This document shows positions 36,927-44,505 of a stretch of DNA of 64,000 nucleotides, piece after piece; position 1 is the stretch's first letter, and every line of letters begins with the position of its first letter. Below the pieces are notes generated by a model. The model ran no database searches, was not told the DNA's origin, and saw nothing but the letters and a program-made list of their open reading frames with translations. A program made the translations under genes and the position numbers. This DNA comes from Azospirillum fermentarium (GTDB taxonomy: Bacteria > Pseudomonadota > Alphaproteobacteria > Azospirillales > Azospirillaceae), in contig NZ_JAOQNH010000002.1 in NCBI RefSeq assembly GCF_025961205.1, positions 853,501 to 917,500 on the forward strand, read 5' to 3'.

Positions 36927-37700
36927 TCAGCCGGCGGCGTCTCCGGCATCGCCGAACGCCTGCCACCCGCCATCGACGGTGAGCGTGGTGCCGGTGATGT
37001 AGCCGGCCTGGGGCGAGGCCAGGAACCACGCCGCCTCGGCGATGTCCATGGGATCGGCCACCCGGCCCAGCGGAATGCGGCGCTTCAGCCGGGCCATGTC
37101 GATCTTGCCCGTCTGCTCCAACCGGCGCACCAGATCGGTGCCCACGTACCCCGGTGCGACCGCGTTGACCCGGATGCCGGCCCCCGCCCATTCGCACGCC
37201 ATGGAGCGGGTCATGGACAGGATCCCCGCCTTGGCCGCGCCATAGGCATTGCGCCGCGGCAGCCCCACCAGCCCGGCGATGGAGCCGATGTTCACGATGG
37301 CCCCGCCGCCGTGGCCCATCATCACCCGCACCGCTTCCCGCGAAGCCAGGAAGGTGCCGGTCAGGTGAATGTGCAGGATGCGTTCGAACGTGCCCACCGT
37401 CTGCTCCAGCGTCGGCAGCAGGCTGTCGCCGATGCCGGCGTTGTTGATCAGCGCGTCGATACGACCGTAACGTTCGGCCACCGTTGCCACCATGGCCGTC
37501 ACATCCTCCTCCCGCGCCATGTCGGCGGTGACGGCCATGTGACCGCCGGGGGAGAGGTCTTCCAGTTCGCCGGCCCGCTCGATGGCGCGGTCATGGTCGA
37601 TATCGACGATGGCGATGCGGTGGCCCCCGGCGGCGAAGCGCCGGGCCATGGCCCAGCCGATACCGTCGGCGGCACCGGTGATCAGCGTGACGGGGGTCAT
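36927..37700 (-). CDS. SDR-family oxidoreductase
   Basis: Classical short-chain dehydrogenase, 257 aa. Motifs are TGAADGIG, NNAG and YGAAK, and the C-terminus has GTTLTVDGGWQAFG. It resembles 3-oxoacyl-ACP-reductase-type and gluconate/cyclitol dehydrogenase-type SDRs. Its start overlaps the stop of the preceding SDR gene by four bases, so the two are translated together. It is the last gene of the third flavoprotein block. Confidence 0.87.
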   Translation of the reverse strand: MTPVTLITGAADGIGWAMARRFAAGGHRIAIVDIDHDRAIERAGELEDLSPGGHMAVTADMAREEDVTAMVATVAERYGRIDALINNAGIGDSLLPTLEQTVGTFERILHIHLTGTFLASREAVRVMMGHGGGAIVNIGSIAGLVGLPRRNAYGAAKAGILSMTRSMACEWAGAGIRVNAVAPGYVGTDLVRRLEQTGKIDMARLKRRIPLGRVADPMDIAEAAWFLASPQAGYITGTTLTVDGGWQAFGDAGDAAG

Positions 37701-38512
37701 CGGGCGGCTCCTTCATAACCGGGGCGGGGGATCAGGTTCATCAGGCCGCGGGTGAAGCCGCCGTCCACGGTGACCGCCTCCCCGTTGACGTAGCTTGAGC
37801 GCGGGCTGGCCAGAAAGGCGACGGCATCGGCGATGTCCTGCGGCTGGCCGATGCGGCGGGTGGGCACCACGGCACAGCGCGCCGCCATCACGCCCGGCGC
37901 CTCGTAGAAGCTGCGGGTCATGGGGGTCTGGATCATGCCGGGAGCCACCACGTTGCTGCGCACCCCCTGCGGCCCCCATTCCAGCGCCAGTTGCCGCGAC
38001 AGCATCGCCACCCCGGCCTTGCTGACGCTGTAGGCGCCGCTGAACCCCTGGGGGTGGTCGGCGGCGATGGAGGCGATGTGGACGATGCTGCCCCGCCCCA
38101 TCGCCCGCATTCCCGCCCCGAACACCTGTGCAGCGAGGAAACAGCCGGTCAGGTTCACCGCCAGAAGCGCGTTCCATTCCTCCAGCGGCAGGTCCGCCAG
38201 CGGCCCCGGACGCAGCAATGCGGCGTTGTTCACCAGCACCCCGCACGGCCCCAGCGTGTCCGCGATGCGCGCCGCCGCGGTCTCCAGGCTGCCGCGGTCC
38301 GACACGTCGCAGGCCAGCGCCAGGGCGGAGCCGCCCGACGCGATGATCTCCCCCGCCGTCTCGTGCGCCGGGCCTTCGGAACGGTCGAGCACCGCCACGC
38401 GGGCACCGGCGGCCGCCAACGTCACCGCCACCGCCCGCCCGATGCCGCCGCCCCCGCCGGTCACGGCGCACACCGTGCCGGACAGACCCAGCCAATCCTG
38501 TTGCTCGGCCAT
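37697..38512 (-). CDS. SDR-family oxidoreductase, paralogue of the 19259 gene
   Basis: Short-chain dehydrogenase, 271 aa. Motifs: TGGGGGIG, NNAA, YSVSK, and VDGGFTRGLMN at the C-terminus. The substrate-loop region (TPMTRSFYEA, then PTRRIGQPQDIADAVAFLAS) matches the SDR at 19259 in pattern. Each of the two SDRs sits in a block with a KstD-like flavoprotein. It overlaps the next SDR gene and lies four bases after the NIPSNAP gene, so the block is one operon. Confidence 0.87.
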   Translation of the reverse strand: MAEQQDWLGLSGTVCAVTGGGGGIGRAVAVTLAAAGARVAVLDRSEGPAHETAGEIIASGGSALALACDVSDRGSLETAAARIADTLGPCGVLVNNAALLRPGPLADLPLEEWNALLAVNLTGCFLAAQVFGAGMRAMGRGSIVHIASIAADHPQGFSGAYSVSKAGVAMLSRQLALEWGPQGVRSNVVAPGMIQTPMTRSFYEAPGVMAARCAVVPTRRIGQPQDIADAVAFLASPRSSYVNGEAVTVDGGFTRGLMNLIPRPGYEGAAR

Positions 38513-38515
38513 GGC

Positions 38516-38848
38516 TTACCCCTCCCGCCCGGTGACAGAGGGCAGCAGCGCCCGCCGGACGATGCGGTTTTCCTGCGCCACGATCAGCGAGCCGGACGCC
38601 TTCAGATACGCCGGCCAGTCGGGGTCGGCATTGCGCGCCTCGCACCGCCGCTCCATGTCGGCCAGGCTGTCGTATTCCCACAGATGGACCACCTGGTTGA
38701 GCGGCCCGAGGTCGCTGACATAGAAGCCGATGGGCGGGTTCAGGTGGCGGAGCTGCACCGGCATCGCCAGCCGGTCGAAGATCTCCAGGAATTCCGGGAT
38801 GCGCCGCAGGGCGATGGTGTAGGTTCGCAGATCGACAACGGGCTTCAT
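38516..38848 (-). CDS. Small NIPSNAP-family protein
   Basis: A 110-aa single-domain NIPSNAP protein. It starts MKPVVDLRTYTIALRRIPEF and contains NQVVHLWEYDSLADMERR, both family hallmarks. The ATG at 38848 overlaps the stop of the flavoprotein gene (ATGA), and the long open frame upstream of it is only that gene's shadow. NIPSNAP proteins are small dimeric alpha/beta-barrel proteins; function here is unknown, but the repeated pairing with KstD-like flavoproteins is informative. Confidence 0.85.
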   Translation of the reverse strand: MKPVVDLRTYTIALRRIPEFLEIFDRLAMPVQLRHLNPPIGFYVSDLGPLNQVVHLWEYDSLADMERRCEARNADPDWPAYLKASGSLIVAQENRIVRRALLPSVTGREG

Positions 38849-40611
38849 GCGGTGATCTCCGCAGAGGTGGGGGCGGCGGCGGGGGTGGTGTCGGGCAGTG
38901 TGATGGCGTCGCCGGCCAGATGCCGGCCCAGCACATAGCCGAAGGTCATGATCGGCCCCAGCGTGATGCCGGCGCCGGGGTAGTTGCCGCCCATGATGCT
39001 GGCGGCGTCGTTGCCCACGGCGTACAGCCCGGCCACCGGCGCCCCGTCCTGCCCGATCACCCGCCCGCAGCGGTCGGTGCGCACCCCGGCGAAGGTGCCG
39101 AGGTCGCCCATCAGCAGCTTGACCGCGTAGAACGGCCCCTGCCGGATCGGCCCGACGCACGGGTTGGGATGGTGGTCGGGATCGCCGAGATAGCGGTTGT
39201 AGGCGGTGGTGCCACGCCCGAAATCCGGGTCGCTGCCCTGGCCGGCGGTGCGGTTGTAACGCTCCACCGTGCGTTCCAGCCCGGCGGCGTCGATGCCGGT
39301 GGCGCGCGCCAGATCGGCCAGCGTCCGCCCCCGCACCAGATAGCCCGACCGCAGATAGAGGCTGAGCGGCAGCGGGAACGGCTTGGCGAAACCGATGCCG
39401 TATTTGCGCACCGTGGGATGGTCGCAGATCAGCCACGCCGCGGTTTCCCGCTCGCCCGCGCAGGTGCGGATCATCGCCTCGCCCACGTCGTGGTACGAAT
39501 GGCTTTCGTTGACGAAACGCTCGCCCCGGCGGTTGACGGCGATGACGCCGGGCTTGAAGCGGTCGATCAGGTGGGGGAATACCCCGGTCGTGGTGGCCGA
39601 CAGCCGCACCTTCGACACCGGAATCCACGCCGCCGGGTTGGACAGCCGCTCCACGAACGCCGCCCCGGCCCCCAGCGCCATGCGCACCCCGTCGCCGGTG
39701 TTGGCGGCGGGGGCCGGCGACACATGCTCGCCGCCGCGCTGCACATGGGGGAAGTGCTTGGCCCGCAGCGCCGCGTCCTGGGGGAAGCCGCCGCAGGCCA
39801 GCACCACGGCACGGTCGGCGGTAATGCGCACGTTGCGGCCCTGGTGCTCCACCACCGCCCCGGTCACGCGGCCATCGGTGCGGATCAACTCGCGGGCCGG
39901 CGCCTCGGTCCAGATGGGAATGCCGAGGTCCAGCGTCGATTTCGCCAGCCGGGCGGCCAGCGCGTTGCCGCTGGTCAGCCGCATCCCCCGCCGGTGCAGC
40001 AGCAGGTCGCGCCCGTGCCCGGCCAGCCGGCGGATGACGTACAGCAGCGACGTCAGCGACTTGGTGGCGTTGAAGAAGTGCTTCACCTCGTTGCCGGAAT
40101 TGAACATCATGCCGACGAAGGTGATGGTGCGCAGCGGCGGGCGCAGCCGTTTCAGCTCATCCCCCAACTGGCGGGCGTCGAACGGCTTGGCCAGCACCGA
40201 CCGGCCCCCCGCCACCCCGCCCGGCGCGTCGGGGTGATAGTCGGGAAAGGTCTCGGCGGCGGTGAACGACACGTCGGTTTCCCGCTCGAAGAACTCCAGC
40301 ATCTGCGGGCCGTAGGTGAGGAAGGTTTCCACCCCCTCGGCGTCGTAATGGGCACCGGCCTCGTGGCGCAGATAGGTGCGGGCGGCGTCCGGCGTGTCCT
40401 TCACGCCCGCGGCCTTGCATTGGGGGTTGCCCGGCACCCACAGGAAGCCGCCGGAAAACGCCATGGTGCCGCCGAAATAACGGTCCTTTTCAATGACGAT
40501 GACGTTCAGGCCGCGTTTGCGCGCGGTGATGGCGGTGGACAGGCCACCCGCGCCGGCCCCGATGACGAGCACGTCGCAACGCGCCTCGTCCTGGCACTTT
40601 TGCGTGGACAT
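38845..40611 (-). CDS. KstD-like FAD-dependent dehydrogenase (paralogue 3)
   Basis: Flavoprotein of 588 aa from ATG at 40611 (MSTQKCQDEARCDVLVIGAG). The FAD fold has GAGAGGLSTAITARKRG, then GGTMAFSGGFLWVPGNP; the C-terminal segment is LYAVGNDAASIMGGNYPGAG followed by ITLGPIMTFGYV. It is homologous over its length to paralogues 1 and 2. The 64 codons upstream in the same frame are not conserved and cover promoter sequence. It is first in the minus-strand block 40611-36927 and diverges from an AraC regulator, its likely controller. Confidence 0.88.
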   Translation of the reverse strand: MSTQKCQDEARCDVLVIGAGAGGLSTAITARKRGLNVIVIEKDRYFGGTMAFSGGFLWVPGNPQCKAAGVKDTPDAARTYLRHEAGAHYDAEGVETFLTYGPQMLEFFERETDVSFTAAETFPDYHPDAPGGVAGGRSVLAKPFDARQLGDELKRLRPPLRTITFVGMMFNSGNEVKHFFNATKSLTSLLYVIRRLAGHGRDLLLHRRGMRLTSGNALAARLAKSTLDLGIPIWTEAPARELIRTDGRVTGAVVEHQGRNVRITADRAVVLACGGFPQDAALRAKHFPHVQRGGEHVSPAPAANTGDGVRMALGAGAAFVERLSNPAAWIPVSKVRLSATTTGVFPHLIDRFKPGVIAVNRRGERFVNESHSYHDVGEAMIRTCAGERETAAWLICDHPTVRKYGIGFAKPFPLPLSLYLRSGYLVRGRTLADLARATGIDAAGLERTVERYNRTAGQGSDPDFGRGTTAYNRYLGDPDHHPNPCVGPIRQGPFYAVKLLMGDLGTFAGVRTDRCGRVIGQDGAPVAGLYAVGNDAASIMGGNYPGAGITLGPIMTFGYVLGRHLAGDAITLPDTTPAAAPTSAEITA

Positions 40612-40626
40612 GGTTTGGGGTTTCCT

Positions 40627-40685
40627 CTTGGAAAACGGCGGCGTGGCCGGTGTGTCCGGGCGGCACCGCTCGCATTTTTTCCAAG
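40627..40685. promoter_or_regulatory. Widely spaced dyad in the flavoprotein/araC spacer
   Basis: CTTGGAAAA (40627-40635) and TTTTCCAAG (40677-40685) form a perfect 9-bp inverted repeat with 50 bp between centres. It lies in the divergent promoter between the third KstD-like gene and the AraC gene. Distant half-sites are compatible with looping by an AraC-type dimer. This is a positional inference. Confidence 0.45.
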
Positions 40686-40774
40686 GATAGCGATGAGGGA
40701 TGGACGAGGGCCATGCACGGAACCCAGAATCTCTGGTACTTTTTCCCGTCACCCACTTTTTTGCTCGGATACCC

Positions 40775-41683
40775 ATGGCCCGCCCAGCCGGCATCGAACG
40801 CACGGGGATCGAACGCTACGGCCTCTACGGCGAACCCGCGCGGGAGGCGGAGGTGCGCTTCATGCACGTGGAGCGCATCGCCAAGCGCAGCGGCGCCCAT
40901 CAGTGGTCGATCCGCCCCCACGCCCACGCCGATCTGCACCAGATCCTGCTGCTGACCGGCGGCGGCGGGGCCATGCCGGCGGAAGCGGCGGTCCACCGTT
41001 TCACCGCCCCGGCCCTGGTGACGGTGCCGGCGGGGATGGTCCACGGCTTTGAATTTTTCCCCGGCACCGACGGGCTGGTGGCGACGGTGGCGGAAACCTT
41101 CGTCACCGACGCCACCCGCGGCGACCCGCTGATCGCCGATTTCCTGAAAGCGCCCTTCGCCCTTGGCCCCGCCGGCCCCGAACTGGCCGCCCACGCCATC
41201 CCCGATGCGTTCGAGGCGCTGGCGGCGGAATTCACCTGGGCCGCCCCCGCGCGCATGGTGATCGTGGAGGCGCACCTGATCCGCATCCTGGTCGGCGCCG
41301 CCCGGCTGGCGCTGAACCACGGCCCGGTGGAACGGCAGGAACCGTCACCGGACACGGTGCTGGTGGAACGGTTCCGCCGGCTGATCGAGCAGCATTACCG
41401 CGACTCCCTGTCCCTGCCCGATTACGCCGCCCGGCTGGGGGTGACCGACAGCCGCCTGACCGCCGCCTGCCGCCGGGTGCATGGGGAACCGGCGGTCAAG
41501 CTGATCCTGCGCCGCCGGCTGGTGGAGGCGCAGCGGTCGCTGCTCTACACCAACCTGACGGTCAGCGAGATCGGCTTTTTCCTGGGCTTCCAGGATCCGT
41601 CCTATTTCTCCCGCTTCTTCCTGAAGCTGACCGGCGAATCCCCCTCGCAGTACCGCGCGCGGCGGCGGACGGAAGGGGGGTGA
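40775..41683 (+). CDS. AraC-family regulator (PobR/HpaA-like)
   Basis: A 302-aa regulator with an N-terminal cupin-type sensor (HQWSIRPHAHADLHQILLLT, then VTVPAGMVHGFEFFPG) and a C-terminal double helix-turn-helix (LSLPDYAARLGVTDSRLTAA and LTVSEIGFFLGFQDPSYFSR). The sensor motif is typical of PobR/HpaA activators that respond to hydroxylated aromatic acids. The start at 40775 (MARPAGIER) is chosen by domain fit; its ribosome site is weak (CGGA), so the upstream ATG at 40700 remains possible. It is divergent from the third flavoprotein block. Confidence 0.87.
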   Translation: MARPAGIERTGIERYGLYGEPAREAEVRFMHVERIAKRSGAHQWSIRPHAHADLHQILLLTGGGGAMPAEAAVHRFTAPALVTVPAGMVHGFEFFPGTDGLVATVAETFVTDATRGDPLIADFLKAPFALGPAGPELAAHAIPDAFEALAAEFTWAAPARMVIVEAHLIRILVGAARLALNHGPVERQEPSPDTVLVERFRRLIEQHYRDSLSLPDYAARLGVTDSRLTAACRRVHGEPAVKLILRRRLVEAQRSLLYTNLTVSEIGFFLGFQDPSYFSRFFLKLTGESPSQYRARRRTEGG

Positions 41684-41690
41684 GCGGTCC

Positions 41691-42581
41691 CTAACGGGCA
41701 CCGCAAACGGGCAAGGGCCGCGCCACCAGCATGGGCCACGCCGCGGCCCAGCCGCCGGTGTGGCCCGCCTCCACCCGTTCCAGGGCGATGCAGGACGGGG
41801 AACCGCCCGCGGCCCCCAGCGCACCGGCAAAATCCACGGCGATACCCGGCGGCACCACCCGGTCGCGGAGGCCGGAGAAATGGATCTGCGGCACCCGCGC
41901 CAACCGCCCCGCCTGGGCCGCCGGCGACAGGGTGCCGGGGGGTGTTTCCACCCCATGCAGCCGGTTCACCCACGCCGGCTCCAGATTGCCGGCCACCGTG
42001 CGCAGGCTGGCCACGTCGTCCCGGCGGGCGGCCAGCAGGGCGGCCAGGGCGCCGCCGCCGGAAAACCCGACGAGGTGCAGATGTCCGGCCCCTGCCCGCT
42101 CCTTCAGGATACTGGCCGCCTGATCCACGGCGGCCAGGGTGGCGGCGGTGAAGCGGCGCTCGGTCCACCAGCGGGGATCACCGCACAGGGGCTGCGGCTG
42201 CACCGCCGCCCCGCGGTACTGGCAGGGGCGGGCCAGCACCGCCACAGCCGGGGCCGGATCCAGCGCCGCCAGACGCAGCGCCACCGGCTCCACCGGCGTG
42301 GGATCGGGGGAGGGATGCGCGCGGTCCAGCCACGCCAGCCCGTCCCCCTCGATGTAAAGGGTCAGCGCCGGCGCACGCACCGGCCGCTGCCAGACGGCCA
42401 GTTCGAACGGCCCGGCGGGGACCGATCCAGGCATCAGCCCCGCCGCCGCCGCCAGGGCGTCGGCGCTGTCCCGCCGGGCTGCCGGCCCGGCGCAGGACGC
42501 CACGGCCAGGACCATCGGCAGCACCGCCCCCCACCCGCTCCGCGGAGAGGAACGGCCCCCATGCCGCCGCCGTCCGGCCAT
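41691..42581 (-). CDS. Alpha/beta-hydrolase-like lipoprotein
   Basis: A 296-aa predicted lipoprotein. The N-terminal signal ends in a lipobox-like VLAVASC with Cys30. The mature part has a serine-hydrolase nucleophile elbow GFSGGGALAALLAARR and a late His in EAGHTGGWAAAW; the likely acid is in FSGLRDRVVPP. It resembles poorly studied dienelactone-hydrolase or aminopeptidase-like lipoproteins. GGGAG precedes the ATG. It converges with araC and follows the autotransporter gene on the same strand by 16 bp, so the two may be co-transcribed. Substrate unknown. Confidence 0.75.
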   Translation of the reverse strand: MAGRRRHGGRSSPRSGWGAVLPMVLAVASCAGPAARRDSADALAAAAGLMPGSVPAGPFELAVWQRPVRAPALTLYIEGDGLAWLDRAHPSPDPTPVEPVALRLAALDPAPAVAVLARPCQYRGAAVQPQPLCGDPRWWTERRFTAATLAAVDQAASILKERAGAGHLHLVGFSGGGALAALLAARRDDVASLRTVAGNLEPAWVNRLHGVETPPGTLSPAAQAGRLARVPQIHFSGLRDRVVPPGIAVDFAGALGAAGGSPSCIALERVEAGHTGGWAAAWPMLVARPLPVCGAR

Positions 42582-42597
42582 GGCGCCCGTCTCCCGG

Positions 42598-44250
42598 TCA
42601 ATACTGGATGCGCACGCGCACCCCGCCGCCGTGGGCCTGGAAATCCTCCCTCAGCCCATAGGTGTAGGCCAGATTGACCGTGACGTTGCTGGCGGTGGCG
42701 AGATCCAGACCCAGGGTGACATCACCGCCGAAACGGGCGGGATCGGCCCCGCGGGTGACGAACGCCGCGCTGCCCGCCGGCAGGAACCGGGCCGTGGTCT
42801 CGGGCCGCTTGCCGATGACATCATAACTGGCGACGGCCTGGAGATAGGGGGTCCAGGTCAGCCCATCGCCGGTGTGGTCATAGGACACCCGCCCGCCCAG
42901 GCTGCCGGTCAGGGCGTTGTTGCGGGTGTCGTCCACCGACAGGTTCAGCGCCCCGGCCCCGGTTTCGGTGTAGCCGTTGACCCGGCTGTGGACATAGGCA
43001 AGCCCGGCCATGGGCGTGGCCTGCCACCCGCCGCCCAGCGCCAGCGGCACGCCGCCGTCCACCCGCACGCCCACCTGCCAGCCGCGGTAATCGGCGTCGG
43101 CGGCCTGTCCGGTCAAGGGGATGGAGCGGCGGCTGTCGTAGCCGCTGATGCCGGCGCTGACCTGCCCCACCACATAAAAGGATGGGGCCTCGTACTGGGC
43201 GTAGAGGCTGGCGTTGCCGCCCTTCACGCTGGTGCGGTCACCGCTGGATCCGCCCCGCCCGTCGATGGCCGAGGCGAGATAGGTCAGGGCCAGCCCCACG
43301 CGGGTCTGGTCGGCCACCCGCACGTCGGCGCCCACCGCCACGCCCAGCGTGCGGTCGAGGTAACCGTCCTGCCCGTCGCGGTGATCCTGGCGGGCGCCAT
43401 AGCCGAACGGCTGCACCCACAGCCCCAGCCCGTCCGTCAGGTCGCCGGTGGACACCCCGGCCCCGCCGCGCACCGACAGCGCCCGGCCCAGAACCGTGGT
43501 GGCGACCGCCTTGGCGGTGGCGACGGCGTTGGTGGCGGTGGCCGACGGGGTGGCCGGCTGAAGCTGGCGGGCCGCCGCGGCGCGGTCGGCGTCGCTGGCC
43601 AGCGCCGACAGCGCCAGGAACACCGGCTCCAGCCCGGCGGCGGGGTTGCCGGCCAGCCCCTGAAGCGCCAGCGCCACGCCGTCGCCCGGCATCAGCGCCG
43701 ACAGCGCCCCGGACTGAACCCACGCCCGCGTCTGCTCCGCCGCCGTCCGCGGCGTGACGGTCACGCTGGTCACCGTGTTGTCCGGCAAGGTGGCCGTCTG
43801 GGTGACCGTGGTGCCGGTCGTGGTGCCGGTCGTGGTGGTGGTGGTGGCCGTCGTCGTCGTGCCGGTGGTGGTGCCGGTCGTCGTGGAACTGGACGACGAG
43901 GAGCCGCCCAGCGCGTTCTGGCAGGCGCCGGACCCGGTGACCGCCTGGGTCGCGGTGTTGACGCGGCAGGTCACCGCCTCCGTCACGCCCTTGTAGGTGT
44001 AGGTGCCCTGATACACGATCTCCGACGCGGAATAGGAGATGTTGGTGTAGTTGACCACCATCGGCTGCGTGAAATCCGGTCCGCCGCTGACCGTGACGCG
44101 GATCGAGGTGGGGCTGAGGACCGCCGTCTCGATCGTCGTGCCGTCGGGACGGGTGACGGTGGCGGTGGCCTGCGCCAGCGCGTCCGGCCCGTTCGCCGCC
44201 GCGGTCAGCAACACACCCGCCATCAGACCGCTGCGCACCAGTGATGCCAT
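42598..44250 (-). CDS. Autotransporter with short passenger and Thr-rich linker
   Basis: A 550-aa secreted outer-membrane protein. It has a Sec signal (MASLVRSGLMAGVLLTAAAN, ending near ALAQA), a small passenger of about 110 residues with beta-rich text (TVTRPDGTTIETAVLSPTS), a Ser/Thr/Gly low-complexity linker, and a C-terminal autotransporter beta-barrel of about 280 residues (GLWVQPFGYGARQDHRD onward) that ends in the outer-membrane signal RVRIQY with a terminal aromatic residue. The ATG at 44250 is chosen because GGAG lies eight bases upstream, whereas the ATG two codons earlier is too close. It diverges from the histidine kinase gene. Function of the passenger is unknown. Confidence 0.83.
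   Translation of the reverse strand: MASLVRSGLMAGVLLTAAANGPDALAQATATVTRPDGTTIETAVLSPTSIRVTVSGGPDFTQPMVVNYTNISYSASEIVYQGTYTYKGVTEAVTCRVNTATQAVTGSGACQNALGGSSSSSSTTTGTTTGTTTTATTTTTTGTTTGTTVTQTATLPDNTVTSVTVTPRTAAEQTRAWVQSGALSALMPGDGVALALQGLAGNPAAGLEPVFLALSALASDADRAAAARQLQPATPSATATNAVATAKAVATTVLGRALSVRGGAGVSTGDLTDGLGLWVQPFGYGARQDHRDGQDGYLDRTLGVAVGADVRVADQTRVGLALTYLASAIDGRGGSSGDRTSVKGGNASLYAQYEAPSFYVVGQVSAGISGYDSRRSIPLTGQAADADYRGWQVGVRVDGGVPLALGGGWQATPMAGLAYVHSRVNGYTETGAGALNLSVDDTRNNALTGSLGGRVSYDHTGDGLTWTPYLQAVASYDVIGKRPETTARFLPAGSAAFVTRGADPARFGGDVTLGLDLATASNVTVNLAYTYGLREDFQAHGGGVRVRIQY
43800..43890 (-). repeat. Short-period repeat coding the Thr-rich linker
   Basis: Degenerate units of GTGGTGCCGGTC and GTCGTC recur here and on the minus strand encode runs of Thr with Gly spacers, between passenger and barrel of the autotransporter. 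Slippage at such repeats could change linker length between strains. Confidence 0.7.
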
Positions 44251-44505
44251 GCCCATTACTCCCCCAAGCCCGGCGGCGGTAAGGCCGTCCGTCTCCGTTA
44301 ATCCGATTGGGCCGGGCTTATCATGGCAACCGCCGGCGGCTGTATCCCCGGAACAGGGGATGTCCCAAGCGTCAAAGCGGCAAGATGTAGCAATCAAAAG
44401 AGAAATTTTATGATGGTCGGCGGGTGCGATGCGGTATCCTGGGCTTACCGTTCCTTAACCAATCCACCCTTGGACCGGATATCCTTAACCAAGAACGAGG
44501 GGGAC

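Noticed and set aside
20078..40611. Naming the flavoproteins as steroid dehydrogenases
   Set aside because: The fold and motifs match the family, but no other steroid-degradation genes such as ring-cleaving dioxygenases are present, so the substrate is left open.
43800..43890. A CRISPR-like repeat array
   Set aside because: The units are short, contiguous, in frame, and encode a Thr-rich linker; there are no spacers.
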